A stretch of 64,000 bases of DNA, from IMG/VR virus record IMGVR_UViG_3300023179_000042, positions 41,754 through 105,753 of that record, one strand, 5' to 3'. The notes under the pieces were generated by a model, which was not told the DNA's origin, searched no databases, and saw nothing but the letters and a program-made list of their open reading frames with translations. Origin of the DNA: a virus. The translations under genes and the position numbers were made by a program. Positions 52,710 through 61,608 of the stretch are shown piece after piece; position 1 is the stretch's first letter; each line of letters starts with the position of its first letter.

Positions 52710-53807
52710 TTACCTCACAAACACATCGTTAATTTGACGATTAACACGAATGAATGTTGTACACTTGCTTAACTGCTTTAAAGTGGCAGCACCGACATAG
52801 GTACATGTACTGCGTAGTCCCCCTAAGATATCTAGTACAGTATTCTTTACAGGACCACGATATGGTACTTCAACAGTACGTCCTTCACTACTTCGATATT
52901 CAGCAACACCTCCGTGGTGTTTTTCCATAGCGGTGTCACTGCTCATACCATAGAATTGAACAAATTGTTTTTTGTAGGCATAGAACTCATAAGTCCCAGC
53001 ATTGTGATTTGAAATAAATTGCTCACCGTTTTCGTTAAAATATTTTGTGATTACTTTGCCACCGCCTTCATCATGCCCGGCCAACATGCCGCCTAGCATT
53101 ACGAAGTCCGCACCAGCGCCGAAAGCCTTAGCAACATCACCAGGGCAAACACATCCACCGTCAGCAATAATATGAGCACCAAGACCGTGAGCGGCATCGG
53201 CACATTCAATAATTGCACTAAGCTGTGGGTAGCCCACACCAGTTTGGATACGAGTAGTACAAACGCTACCAGGGCCGATGCCCACTTTAATAATATCTGC
53301 CCCACGGTAAATTAACTCCTGTGCCATATCTGCAGTGACAACATTTCCGGCAATAATAGTACAGTACGGAAATGACTTACGAACTCGCTGAACAAAATCA
53401 CCGAAATGCTCACTATATCCGTTAGCAACATCAATGCAGATAAAATGAAGTTCAGGATAACCATCTAATATATTTTGTAACCTTTCGAAATCATCTTCGC
53501 TTGTACCTGTACTAACAGCCATATAGTTGCCACCAATGGCTTTAACTGTTTCTTCTAAATCAGTATATTCATAGTTTTTGGTAAGGCATGTGAACAGTCT
53601 ATGATCGTATAACGCTCGAGACATTTCCAATGTCCCTACACCGTCCATATTAGCAGCCATGATAGGAACACCAGTCCATTCCCAACCGCTATGCTTAAAC
53701 TTGTATGTACGATTTAGATCAACATCTTTACGACTTGCTAATGTACTACGCTTTGGGCGAATTAGTACATCTCGAAAATCAAGTTTAATTTCGTCTTCGA
53801 TACGCAT
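52710..53807 (-). CDS. guaC: GMP reductase (GuaC)
   Basis: The 365-residue enzyme belongs to the IMPDH/GMP reductase family. The catalytic Cys loop is [20 protein letters not shown], and FDRDVLI-type N-terminus ([15 protein letters not shown]), [34 protein letters not shown] and [11 protein letters not shown] follow. The ...TTR..TGVGYPQ spacing and absence of CBS domains favour GMP reductase (GMP to IMP) over IMPDH. It would recycle guanine nucleotides from degraded host nucleic acid. In this operon it could shift the purine pool when deazaguanine replaces guanine. Confidence 0.85.
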   Translation of the reverse strand: MRIEDEIKLDFRDVLIRPKRSTLASRKDVDLNRTYKFKHSGWEWTGVPIMAANMDGVGTLEMSRALYDHRLFTCLTKNYEYTDLEETVKAIGGNYMAVSTGTSEDDFERLQNILDGYPELHFICIDVANGYSEHFGDFVQRVRKSFPYCTIIAGNVVTADMAQELIYRGADIIKVGIGPGSVCTTRIQTGVGYPQLSAIIECADAAHGLGAHIIADGGCVCPGDVAKAFGAGADFVMLGGMLAGHDEGGGKVITKYFNENGEQFISNHNAGTYEFYAYKKQFVQFYGMSSDTAMEKHHGGVAEYRSSEGRTVEVPYRGPVKNTVLDILGGLRSTCTYVGAATLKQLSKCTTFIRVNRQINDVFVR

Positions 53808-55006
53808 TAGTACTTACTCTCTTTGCTATACTTGCGATAGTCGGTGCTCATACGCCGCCACTGTTCGCCTTTGCCTTCCATAATATCGCAAATACGATCA
53901 ATAGTTCCGTCTGTCCAGTCGCTAATATGTCCGACCTTGTTATGAGGTTCTTTTAATAAACGAATTAGTTTGTTTAAAGCATCTTTTATGCTCCAGGGAA
54001 CATAGAGCCGTTCTGGATCATTGGAAAAGATTTCTGGGAAACTACGATAAGCAGGATACAAGACATTACAACCCAAAGTGTCAGCCTCTGAAACAGTGTT
54101 AGAGACCCAATCCTGAAGGGCACAATTAAAAAGAACGCGAGTATCATTGAGCAAAGAATAGTAGTCATTTTTACTTAGATCTTCGTAGATTGTCAGTTGT
54201 CCTAGGCTTTCTAACTTTCGTGTCCTTTCCATATAGCTGTTATTATTGCTTTTTAATTTAGCACCGCTAAACAAAGCAAATTCAACACGCGGAAGTTCTA
54301 CACCTTTGTCTAATATATTTTGCCTTAGCTTGTTATAGGATTCAATTAAATCCATATAAAAGTCAGGTTGCTTTTCTTGATCCCACCGAGCTGCAAAACC
54401 AACACGCATAGATCTTTCATTAAATGGAATAATTTCTTTTACTCGCCCGCGAACTTCTGCCTTACCAAACGCTAACCCACTAATGTTATAGATCGGTGCT
54501 TCCCAGCCAGCAACCTTCATGTGCATGACCATTTCTTCGTTGCTGGCAAGAACTCCGGTTACAAATGAGTCCACCATCTTTTCGTAGAGACCCATCCACT
54601 TGCTCATGCCCCAAACATGAACAAAGTCATCGGGGTCGATACTTTGTGCTAGGCAGCGAACAAAGATTTTTGGTCTTAGATTTTCTGGAACTTGATTAAG
54701 AATATAAGGAAGACTTTCAATACCAGGTTGAAACATGTCTTCAAAGTAGACAACATCTTCACTGGTAACTTCTCCGGCCTTCATCATACGCACAAGGTTC
54801 ATAAGTTGACTCATGCCAAAGTATGTGCGTCCATGTGCGTCTAGAACTTGCCCGGTTACAATGGCCTGATCGTTGCTGAGTGTTTCACCGGGTACCAATA
54901 TATAATTGATACCGCGGCGTTTAAATACAGCTTCGTTCCAGTCTTGTAACTGTAATGTGTAACGGGCCTTGTAGGGCTCAAGACCCATGTAAAATAGTTT
55001 TCTCAT
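53807..55006 (-). CDS. GT-B glycosyltransferase (GT4-like)
   Basis: The 399-residue protein has a two-lobed glycosyltransferase layout. The C-terminal lobe opens with [20 protein letters not shown], the usual start of a GT4 nucleotide-sugar domain, and continues with [20 protein letters not shown] and [20 protein letters not shown], where the E-x-D/E-type acidic pattern of the donor site is expected. The N-terminal acceptor lobe is unfamiliar. Related proteins occur in T4-like phages. Being in one operon with GalE and DpdA, it might glycosylate a modified base; DNA glucosyltransferases of T4 are a precedent but not close relatives by eye. Confidence 0.7.
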   Translation of the reverse strand: MRKLFYMGLEPYKARYTLQLQDWNEAVFKRRGINYILVPGETLSNDQAIVTGQVLDAHGRTYFGMSQLMNLVRMMKAGEVTSEDVVYFEDMFQPGIESLPYILNQVPENLRPKIFVRCLAQSIDPDDFVHVWGMSKWMGLYEKMVDSFVTGVLASNEEMVMHMKVAGWEAPIYNISGLAFGKAEVRGRVKEIIPFNERSMRVGFAARWDQEKQPDFYMDLIESYNKLRQNILDKGVELPRVEFALFSGAKLKSNNNSYMERTRKLESLGQLTIYEDLSKNDYYSLLNDTRVLFNCALQDWVSNTVSEADTLGCNVLYPAYRSFPEIFSNDPERLYVPWSIKDALNKLIRLLKEPHNKVGHISDWTDGTIDRICDIMEGKGEQWRRMSTDYRKYSKESKY

Positions 55007-55245
55007 TAGTTGTTATTATTGTTATAACGAGGCTTAAACTCTTTTTTACCTAGATATGGCTTTCTTTCGCCATTCCGGGCTGGGCGAGCAAAATCCTTGT
55101 ATTCCTTAGATTTATATAAATCTTTAGGATCGTAATTTAGTAGATTAAATCGACAGTGATCTAACCACGCATCAAGATCGTCAAAAATCTTTTCGACTTC
55201 GGGCTTCATACGAAGAGTCTTTTGAATATAAGCAGGTTGTGCCAT
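55006..55245 (-). CDS. Small conserved hypothetical protein with Asn tail
   Basis: 79 residues. The conserved part is LRMKPEVEKIFDDLDAWLDH, then CRFNLLNYDPKDLYKSKEY. The end is basic and closes with five Asn residues encoded by a short AAT/AAC run. I recognise the core from other T4-like phages, without known function. Its stop overlaps the ATG of the glycosyltransferase by one base. Confidence 0.5.
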   Translation of the reverse strand: MAQPAYIQKTLRMKPEVEKIFDDLDAWLDHCRFNLLNYDPKDLYKSKEYKDFARPARNGERKPYLGKKEFKPRYNNNNN

Positions 55246-55250
55246 TTTGT

Positions 55251-55652
55251 TTATTTGTGATAATGTAAAGATACAGGGAATTTAATGAAGCAACCGTTTT
55301 CGTTATCTTCACTAACGCTAATCCAGGTTTCACGGCCTGGATATCTTGCGATGATTGTTGCGTGAAGATCACGAGCAATCATTTCGCAGGATTTATAGTT
55401 GAGCTCAAGGGTGCCGTCGGAGTAGCACTTCTCGAGCCAACGCTTAAACTGAATAAACTCAATATCGCGATCGTCATGAAACACTTCAATATAGATCTTA
55501 AAATGAAAGATGTGACGATGTGGAGTAGACAGGAACGATACATTGTATTCGTCGTTTGTATTTAGATTAGGATCTGTTGCCGCTGCCGGATAACAATGAA
55601 TACCCTCTTTGGTAAAGGTTACCCAGATCATAGATTTTTCTTTTTCACTCAT
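55251..55652 (-). CDS. QueD-like (6-pyruvoyl-tetrahydropterin synthase fold) protein, catalytic residues altered
   Basis: 133 residues that follow the QueD/PTPS pattern over their length: an early His after a beta strand (VTFTKEGIHCYPAA), the zinc-type H-x-H in TPHRHIFHFKIYIEV, IEFIQFKRWLE where QueD has its DF..LK segment, a Glu helix (SCEMIARDLHATIIA), and a closing VSEDNENGCF aligned with the QueD ET....GC region. The catalytic Cys four residues before H-x-H and the Asp-His dyad are missing. It may be a divergent enzyme or binding protein. This is pattern matching by eye. Its place between DpdA and QueE supports it. Confidence 0.55.
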   Translation of the reverse strand: MSEKEKSMIWVTFTKEGIHCYPAAATDPNLNTNDEYNVSFLSTPHRHIFHFKIYIEVFHDDRDIEFIQFKRWLEKCYSDGTLELNYKSCEMIARDLHATIIARYPGRETWISVSEDNENGCFIKFPVSLHYHK

Positions 55653-56185
55653 TTAATAATTTCGTCCTTGGTATATTTAGACCAGTTAGTAAATTTATCT
55701 CTGCTTTTTAGATCGTGAACACTATGACACCAAACTCCAGGATTGCTGTAGTTAAAATCGCTATCGTCAAGTTTAAGTATAGCATTATAGTTTAGTAGTT
55801 GTATATAGGGTAATTTTGCCGAAATCATCGGAATAAACTTATTTGACTCACAAAGTCCTGATTCAGCAAGACCTTCGACGCAAGAAATATCTAAATCAAG
55901 TGTACACCAAAAATCTTTTTCAAGAAAATGATAAATCATAGTTTCCCATTTAGCCCATTCTCCGCCGTCATTTACTTTGAGATTAGGAAAACTTTGATTG
56001 GCACCAAAATAGATATGATTAATGTCTTTTAGCGTAACCTTTGAAAGCCATTCTTGTATTTCAGAGACGGGTTGAACTCCTACTACAAATAAGGTTTTCA
56101 TACCATAGGCAGCAGTATGCTCAACTTCTTTACCAACAAAGAAAACAACATTTTCTTCAGTACCTTCGGTGTAGACTCTTTTCAT
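55649..56185 (-). CDS. Conserved phage protein of unknown function
   Basis: 178 residues. Recognisable conserved stretches are VVFFVGKEVEHTAAYGMKTL, INHIYFGANQSFP, FWCTLDLDISCVEGLAESGL and IPMISAKLPYIQLLNYNAIL, then NPGVWCHSVHDL. I recognise this set from T4-like phages of marine bacteria, but know no function. It lies directly downstream of DpdA (one base apart) and overlaps the QueD-like gene by four bases, so it may be part of the same pathway. Confidence 0.55.
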   Translation of the reverse strand: MKRVYTEGTEENVVFFVGKEVEHTAAYGMKTLFVVGVQPVSEIQEWLSKVTLKDINHIYFGANQSFPNLKVNDGGEWAKWETMIYHFLEKDFWCTLDLDISCVEGLAESGLCESNKFIPMISAKLPYIQLLNYNAILKLDDSDFNYSNPGVWCHSVHDLKSRDKFTNWSKYTKDEIIK

Positions 56186-56186
56186 T

Positions 56187-57737
56187 TTATTCCCTTACAG
56201 AATTTTCCATAGCAACAAGTGTCTCGTCATTAGGATCATCTACATCAACTTCATCGACACTTGTAACTTCTTCAACAGCAAATAAACTGTGGAATTTATT
56301 ACGAGCAGGACCACCTTGTAGTCGAGCGCCGTCAAGGCTTTGTAGAAATACAGATGCTTGACTGATTAGATCAAATGCTTCTGCCTTGTTCTTTGTGTTA
56401 AACAATTCTTCAACAAAAGTTTCAAAGTAAAGAATGTTTCTTGGGACAAAAGGACTTGTCTCATCTTTGTTAGCATTTTTACTGCTAAGTTTTTCCCATT
56501 GGCGCCAAGTTTTGCTAAATTTTGCGTGTTCAATATCAGAAAGATGGTTTGCCTTTTGTACAGCATTAATATGCTGATAAACATTATGCCCCATCATTAG
56601 TGCGTAGGCAAAACTATCCCACGAGGTTTTACCTTCTTTGCCAACTTTATTTAGATCGCCTGGAGCATAATAGCAAATATCGCCCATTGTCAGTCTGCGA
56701 CCGATTTCGCTTTCAAACGGGAATGGGATGTTGCTGCCTGCAAGTGCTTTGTTATCTGGGGCTTTGTCCATAACAGTACTCCACTTTTTGGGCGTGTGGA
56801 CTGGATCTGTGTAGCAGAGTCCGTGTGCTGTTGCGACAAACGGTGAGGCGCAGTCAAAAGATATGGTAATTTCTTCATTAATATGTTTCCTAATTTGTCG
56901 TTGAATAGAGGTCAGATAACAACTCCAATCTAACTGAGCGGTACCCAGGAAGTGGATCCAATTTTTGCCTTTGAGCAAACCATCTTCTCTTAAGGTCATT
57001 AGACGCTTGAGAGTAATATCCATTTTACACATGTTAACGCCACCGAATGCCCAACCTTCGGCAGCTTTATCACCCCATATAGCAGGATCGCTGTATTCTT
57101 TAACTCCTTGATACCACTCTTCGGCCATATCCCAATCGCTACCTTGTAGCACGTTTAAGAACTTGGTATGTCCTAGTCTACGCTTTAACCAGTATTCGTT
57201 ATTAAATCTTGTTTTTTCAAGACAATCTCTAATGCTTTTTAGACCTGTTCTTTCTTTGTTTTCATCTAAACATGCCCATGTAGGAACATCTAGCATCATA
57301 GACCAATCTGCTGTAAATTCTAACCAGGCGAGAATGTCATCTCGGATCTTGTTTGCAGCAGGACCGTCGAAGTTTTTCCAATCAAATTGAATAACACCTT
57401 TGCCAATTTGGTAACCACCTGAGTCTCCTAGTATCATTGTGTTATTTTTGTCTCGGCTATGTATCATGCTATCTTGTGTGATAGCCTTATTTAGATCTAG
57501 CTGTGCGTGACCTGCTGAGTACAAGGCATACTTGTAATAGAAATATCCTTGTTCGGGATTAAGAAAATTCATTCCTTCGATGCCACGATCAAATCCTTTA
57601 GGAATACGATCTTGTGGAACAAAGTCTCCTAGCCTCTGCTTGGCAATATAGGTACTGTAGAAACTGCTGATTGCTGGTAGATATACAGCATAGTCTCTCT
57701 GTAAGGGTGTTAGGTCAACCGGTGGTCTTTTCTTCAT
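56187..57737 (-). CDS. dpdA: DpdA-type DNA guanine transglycosylase (TGT paralogue)
   Basis: The 516-residue protein resembles tRNA-guanine transglycosylase rearranged for DNA as in phage DpdA: ILGDSGGYQIGKG with the general-base Asp105, FLNVLQGSDWDMAEEWYQGV, GWAFGGVN, NWIHFLGTAQLDWSCYLTSI and the nucleophile Asp295 in ISFDCASPFVATAHG. The TGT zinc site CxCxxC is absent from the C-terminus. DpdA enzymes exchange guanine in DNA for 7-deazaguanine derivatives, protecting phage DNA from restriction. It begins within the preceding gene (23-base overlap) in the clamp operon, with QueE and QueD-like genes downstream. Confidence 0.85.
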   Translation of the reverse strand: MKKRPPVDLTPLQRDYAVYLPAISSFYSTYIAKQRLGDFVPQDRIPKGFDRGIEGMNFLNPEQGYFYYKYALYSAGHAQLDLNKAITQDSMIHSRDKNNTMILGDSGGYQIGKGVIQFDWKNFDGPAANKIRDDILAWLEFTADWSMMLDVPTWACLDENKERTGLKSIRDCLEKTRFNNEYWLKRRLGHTKFLNVLQGSDWDMAEEWYQGVKEYSDPAIWGDKAAEGWAFGGVNMCKMDITLKRLMTLREDGLLKGKNWIHFLGTAQLDWSCYLTSIQRQIRKHINEEITISFDCASPFVATAHGLCYTDPVHTPKKWSTVMDKAPDNKALAGSNIPFPFESEIGRRLTMGDICYYAPGDLNKVGKEGKTSWDSFAYALMMGHNVYQHINAVQKANHLSDIEHAKFSKTWRQWEKLSSKNANKDETSPFVPRNILYFETFVEELFNTKNKAEAFDLISQASVFLQSLDGARLQGGPARNKFHSLFAVEEVTSVDEVDVDDPNDETLVAMENSVRE

Positions 57738-58080
57738 CTTTAGCCAAATAAGTAGTAATTTTCAATTGTTCTTCTGCACGTTTTAGGTTTTCATAGGCAG
57801 CTTTGACAGCAGGATTATTTTGAATTAAATTTTTTATTTCTAATTCTTCGTTACGCTTTTGTCTTGCCCAATCTAGCAATTCCTCAGCCTCTGGAGTTAG
57901 GCCAACAGTAACATAAGAATTACCAATTTGTTGCCACATATTACCATCATAAACCTCTAGGTTATTGTTATAATACCTAGTCATTCCTGCCATAGGTGCG
58001 CCATTATTTTGATAGTTTGTAGAAGAAGTCGAGCCTCCACTTACCGTCATATAACGGCCACCTATTATGCCTTTTATCAT
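57715..58080 (-). CDS. Conserved hypothetical phage protein
   Basis: 121 residues from ATG 58080, which overlaps the clamp stop (ATGA); a second in-frame ATG at 58050 with AGGTGG ahead is an alternative. The middle has GMTRYYNNNLEVYDGNMWQQ and a SYVTVGLTPEAEELLDWARQ segment, then a helical NNPAVKAAYENLKRAEEQLK. The first part resembles a small beta motif found in some virion proteins; the second is a coiled coil. Members occur in many T4-like phages and have no known function. Confidence 0.55.
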   Translation of the reverse strand: MIKGIIGGRYMTVSGGSTSSTNYQNNGAPMAGMTRYYNNNLEVYDGNMWQQIGNSYVTVGLTPEAEELLDWARQKRNEELEIKNLIQNNPAVKAAYENLKRAEEQLKITTYLAKDEEKTTG

Positions 58081-58811
58081 GCGTTTGCTGGAATAATATA
58101 CTTGTAGGTAGCCAAACCACTGTCTAAGGTAATCTGCATAGCGGCTTCATCACTGAAACTAATGGTTGTGTTATTAACATCAGCAGCCTTTAGGATAGCC
58201 AACACAGGTGCTACAGGCCAAGTCCAAGCCTTGCTTAGTTTACCAGCGACATTGGTAGCAAATACAAATTCGCCTCCGTGTGTGCTAACATCGCCGAATG
58301 TAAATTTAAGATTGTTATTGTCAACGCGGGCAAGGAAATAAGTATGTTCGGTGTTAGCACCTGCTTGAAAAGCAAATCGCTGAATAGCATTTAGTTCTGG
58401 CTTGACTTCAACATGCCACTTTACACCCTTGAATACAATAGTTTTCAACTTTTCGTTAATGACTTCTGTACTCATAAACTTATAGTCATTCTTAAAATCG
58501 CCGGCTTTGTTTTCAAAGTGGATACCTACAGGAACTTCGGCACCATTTCGTTGGCCTGTTTGAATTTCAATCTTGGCATCTTTTTGATATTCGGAACCAT
58601 CAAGGATATAACGAAGTTTTTCTAACTGTGGCATACCAAACACTCCGATCATTTCTGGATACGGGTTTGCTGTTTCGGCAAACATAATCACAGTACGATC
58701 ATCAGCCATGCTAGTAATCGCGGTCTTGTCTTCGTCGCCAGTGACCTTAACGATGTTAAGGAAGCCTAATTTCTGTGTGTGGGACACAATGTCTTGTAGA
58801 ATATCTTTCAT
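58077..58811 (-). CDS. 45: Sliding clamp gp45
   Basis: The 244-residue protein fits the sliding clamp of distant T4-like phages. Visible conserved parts are LGFLNIVKVTGDEDKTAITS, MIGVFGMPQLEKLRYILDGS, VPVGIHFENKAGDFKNDYKF and GGEFVFATNVAGKLSKAWTW, with a closing LDSGLATYKYIIP strand. T4 gp45 has 228 residues. The clamp tethers polymerase and in T4 also activates late promoters through gp55. It is the first gene after a strong promoter (TTGACT-17-TATTAT) and AAGGAG. It lies next to the polymerase gene. Similarity to T4 gp45 itself is low. Confidence 0.75.
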   Translation of the reverse strand: MKDILQDIVSHTQKLGFLNIVKVTGDEDKTAITSMADDRTVIMFAETANPYPEMIGVFGMPQLEKLRYILDGSEYQKDAKIEIQTGQRNGAEVPVGIHFENKAGDFKNDYKFMSTEVINEKLKTIVFKGVKWHVEVKPELNAIQRFAFQAGANTEHTYFLARVDNNNLKFTFGDVSTHGGEFVFATNVAGKLSKAWTWPVAPVLAILKAADVNNTTISFSDEAAMQITLDSGLATYKYIIPANA

Positions 58812-58828
58812 ATAAATCTCCTTGTTTA

Positions 58829-58857
58829 ATAATATTTAGATTTTGTGGAAAAGTCAA
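58829..58857 (-). promoter_or_regulatory. Sigma70-type promoter for the clamp and deazaguanine operon
   Basis: Minus strand: TTGACT (58852-58857), 17-bp spacer, TATTAT (58829-58834). About 9.5 kb of tightly spaced genes follow, to 49338. Confidence 0.7.
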
Positions 58858-58864
58858 CAGAATT

Positions 58865-61534
58865 TTATTCAAAACTGAATAAACTGTTGAATGTGTTGCT
58901 ACGAGTAGTAGAATCAAGATCCCATTCAAGCACGCCAATTAGGTTATCCAGTTTATTGTTAATAATAACTGTTTCCATTTCGCTGTGATCAAATGGTAGT
59001 TCTTGGAACCATTTGGGTAATCTGAGTTCGTCTGTAGGGTATGCGATACTGGTATATCCAAGAGGATTGTCTTTGAGTTTACAGACAATTACCTTCATAC
59101 CGTCGACAATCTGTAGACTATACTTGTCTCCGTTCATGCGGCGTAGCGTATTCCAATTGATACTGGCTCGCACATGTCCGGGCATGTTTGCTTTGCCTAA
59201 CTTCTTTTCTTTTTCTTGATACTCGGTAATGTTGTTGGCTCGTTTAGGCGAACCTTTTTCCCATCCGGGTCGAGCCTTAAATTCCGTTCTAAATTCATTG
59301 ATGCGTTCAAGGATCTCTGACTCTTCAGCACCATTTAGAACTCGTGTTAGAATTTCTTCCAAGAACTTCTGCATAAATTCTGGAGTATCACTACGCTTAA
59401 GGTCCAAACCCATGGCTTTGATCTTACCTGGCTTGCCATCTACATCTGTACGCTTGCCTTCCTTGTCATAATACAATACAGCATAACGCTTTTTGGTAAT
59501 GAACAGGCCTTTGATAGCAACAATTTCACGACCAGCTTTGATAACTTCCCCACGACTTTTAGGACAATGGAATGCGTTGAGCATAAAGTCTGGAAAGGTT
59601 CCGTTTACTTCGGCTGCTACGCTGTCATATACCTGGATGGCAGTATCTTTATTCCAGGGAATTTCTCCACGATCAATTTCTTTCTTTAATGTCGAATGGG
59701 CACTAAAGTACGCTGAGTCAGTATCACCGTAGATAATACTTCGACCTACATGGTTGTATTCGCCTGTGATTACTTCATTTATCTTCGAGGCCATGTGGCG
59801 AGCAATGCTTCTCCCGGTAAGAGTTGTGGATTGGCCAATACGATTATCAAAGAACCTACAACCAACATTAAGAATAGCACCGTATAGGCTATTGAGGTTA
59901 ATTTTTTTAACCAACTGTCTTTTATCCCAATATTCTTCTTCAATTTTGTTCTCCGCTTTGATCGATTCTTTTAATTTGGCCTGCATTTCTTTACGCTCGG
60001 CGTACCATCGTTTTAGAAGACCGGGAATAATCCCTTCGTGTTCGTAGGTAAAAATTGTTCCATTGGCGCTTAACATCCACGGCTTGTTACTTTCAAAAAT
60101 TAGTTGATAAATTTCAGCACCGCTCATAATACTGGTTTCGCTATTTTCCCAATCTACTGTAATATCGTTGGCACGATCTTGATTCATTACAAATTCGTAT
60201 TCATTTACAGCAAATTTTCCTTCCCATGCGGCAGCAAAACTATCTCCTCGGGCCATTTTACTTTCAATTTCTGACTTAGTATAATCTTGTCGAAGTTGAC
60301 CAACAATAGTTTCTGGGCCCATGTTAAGAGCTCGAATAACTGACGGATAAAGGCTGTTAATATCCATGGATCCGATAAAGTCGTGTAGTCCTTTTTTTGG
60401 ATACGCAACATACGCACCTGCGGCTTGTGTATCTTCGGTTTCACTGCGTCGAGGCCTGCTTGGTACAATCATACCTCGACGATGTGCTTCGTTGACAATA
60501 GCCTGCTCGGTCACAGCAACCGCGCCCATTGTAGTTTGTAGCAACACCGTATTTTCGTGAGCAATGGTGTTGGCAAGATCGAGGAACTTTAGCTTCTTAT
60601 CAATTTTGTTAAGAAGAGCACAGTCTTGCCGGTTGTATTCGATAAACTTACGAAAGTCATTGTTATAAAGTTGATCTAATGTTCCTTCATAAACAGTTTT
60701 ACGTTCTCCTACTTCCATTTCTCCAATAGCATCTAGTCGATAGCTATGGCGTTCTTCATATGTGTATTTTCTATAAAGTTCAAGATAGTCAATGTGAACT
60801 CTGCCAATTAAGTCATAGGTTACAGCAGTCTTGCCATATTTCTCATATTCACGCTTTCTCGGAAGCTGATCCCAAAGACAAAATTTACGAGTGTCTTCTT
60901 TGCTTAGAACCTTGGTCACACGATTAACAGTATATGGAATATCAAACCCCTCTGAGTTCCATCCTGTTAATACGTCAGCATCTTCAATTAATTCTAAGAA
61001 AGTTTCTAACAGTTCAGCTTCGTTACTGAACAATATAGTATTTGGAAAGTCTTTGATTTGTTCTTGTGCCTGCTCCATTGTAAGTGTTTTGGGCGGAACA
61101 GCAAGACAAACTAGTGTATCTAACCATTGTAAGTGAACAGCAATAGCAATAATTGGCATGAAAGCATCTTCTGGAGACGCATAGCCGCGTTCTGGATCAA
61201 AGTCTACCTCAATATCAAAAAATGCTACATTTAGTTTTGGTGCTTCGTTGCCTAAATAATTTTCTTCAAGACAACGGAATACAGGATTCATGTCGCTTTC
61301 GTATAAGCGATGATTGCTGTAAATTCTTTGTTCTTTAGTGAATTCCTTGAATGTTTTGGCAGTGACTCTGCTTAGGCTTTCACCAAATATGGATTTGTAC
61401 TTACCCTTTTGATCTGGATAGTAAAATACATATCTTGCTGGATAGTCTGTAAAAAGTCTACCCTTTTTTTGATCTCGTTCAACAACTTGAACAATATCCT
61501 TATCTCGATCCCATCGAGCATCGACGTAACTCAT
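58865..61534 (-). CDS. 43: DNA polymerase gp43 (family B)
   Basis: An 889-residue replicative polymerase (T4 gp43 has 898). The 3'-5' exonuclease site is FFDIEVDFD (Asp107, Glu109), with LTGWNSEGFDIPYTVNRV and EYNRQDCALL as further exonuclease motifs. Polymerase motifs are SMDINSLYPSVIRALNMGPE (motif A, Asp391), KKINLNSLYGAI (motif B) and IYGDTDSAYFS (motif C, Asp604/606). The C-terminus ends NSLFSFE, a possible clamp-binding tail as in T4-like polymerases. AGGGAGA stands before the ATG, and a small hairpin lies in the leader (61555-61571). The gene is intact without intron or intein. Confidence 0.95.
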   Translation of the reverse strand: MSYVDARWDRDKDIVQVVERDQKKGRLFTDYPARYVFYYPDQKGKYKSIFGESLSRVTAKTFKEFTKEQRIYSNHRLYESDMNPVFRCLEENYLGNEAPKLNVAFFDIEVDFDPERGYASPEDAFMPIIAIAVHLQWLDTLVCLAVPPKTLTMEQAQEQIKDFPNTILFSNEAELLETFLELIEDADVLTGWNSEGFDIPYTVNRVTKVLSKEDTRKFCLWDQLPRKREYEKYGKTAVTYDLIGRVHIDYLELYRKYTYEERHSYRLDAIGEMEVGERKTVYEGTLDQLYNNDFRKFIEYNRQDCALLNKIDKKLKFLDLANTIAHENTVLLQTTMGAVAVTEQAIVNEAHRRGMIVPSRPRRSETEDTQAAGAYVAYPKKGLHDFIGSMDINSLYPSVIRALNMGPETIVGQLRQDYTKSEIESKMARGDSFAAAWEGKFAVNEYEFVMNQDRANDITVDWENSETSIMSGAEIYQLIFESNKPWMLSANGTIFTYEHEGIIPGLLKRWYAERKEMQAKLKESIKAENKIEEEYWDKRQLVKKINLNSLYGAILNVGCRFFDNRIGQSTTLTGRSIARHMASKINEVITGEYNHVGRSIIYGDTDSAYFSAHSTLKKEIDRGEIPWNKDTAIQVYDSVAAEVNGTFPDFMLNAFHCPKSRGEVIKAGREIVAIKGLFITKKRYAVLYYDKEGKRTDVDGKPGKIKAMGLDLKRSDTPEFMQKFLEEILTRVLNGAEESEILERINEFRTEFKARPGWEKGSPKRANNITEYQEKEKKLGKANMPGHVRASINWNTLRRMNGDKYSLQIVDGMKVIVCKLKDNPLGYTSIAYPTDELRLPKWFQELPFDHSEMETVIINNKLDNLIGVLEWDLDSTTRSNTFNSLFSFE

Positions 61535-61554
61535 TAATTTTCTCCCTGTATGTC

Positions 61555-61571
61555 ATTTGCGGCTGACAAAT
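61555..61571 (-). promoter_or_regulatory. Leader hairpin before the gp43 ribosome binding site
   Basis: ATTTG/CAAAT with a 7-nt loop on the minus strand, ending eight bases before the AGGGAGA site. T4 gp43 represses its own translation by binding a hairpin of similar size just before its ribosome binding site. The sequence is not the same, so function is only suggested. Confidence 0.4.
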
Positions 61572-61608
61572 ACCAATGTTGCGATTTGTGGCTCGCTGAA
61601 CCTTTCTC

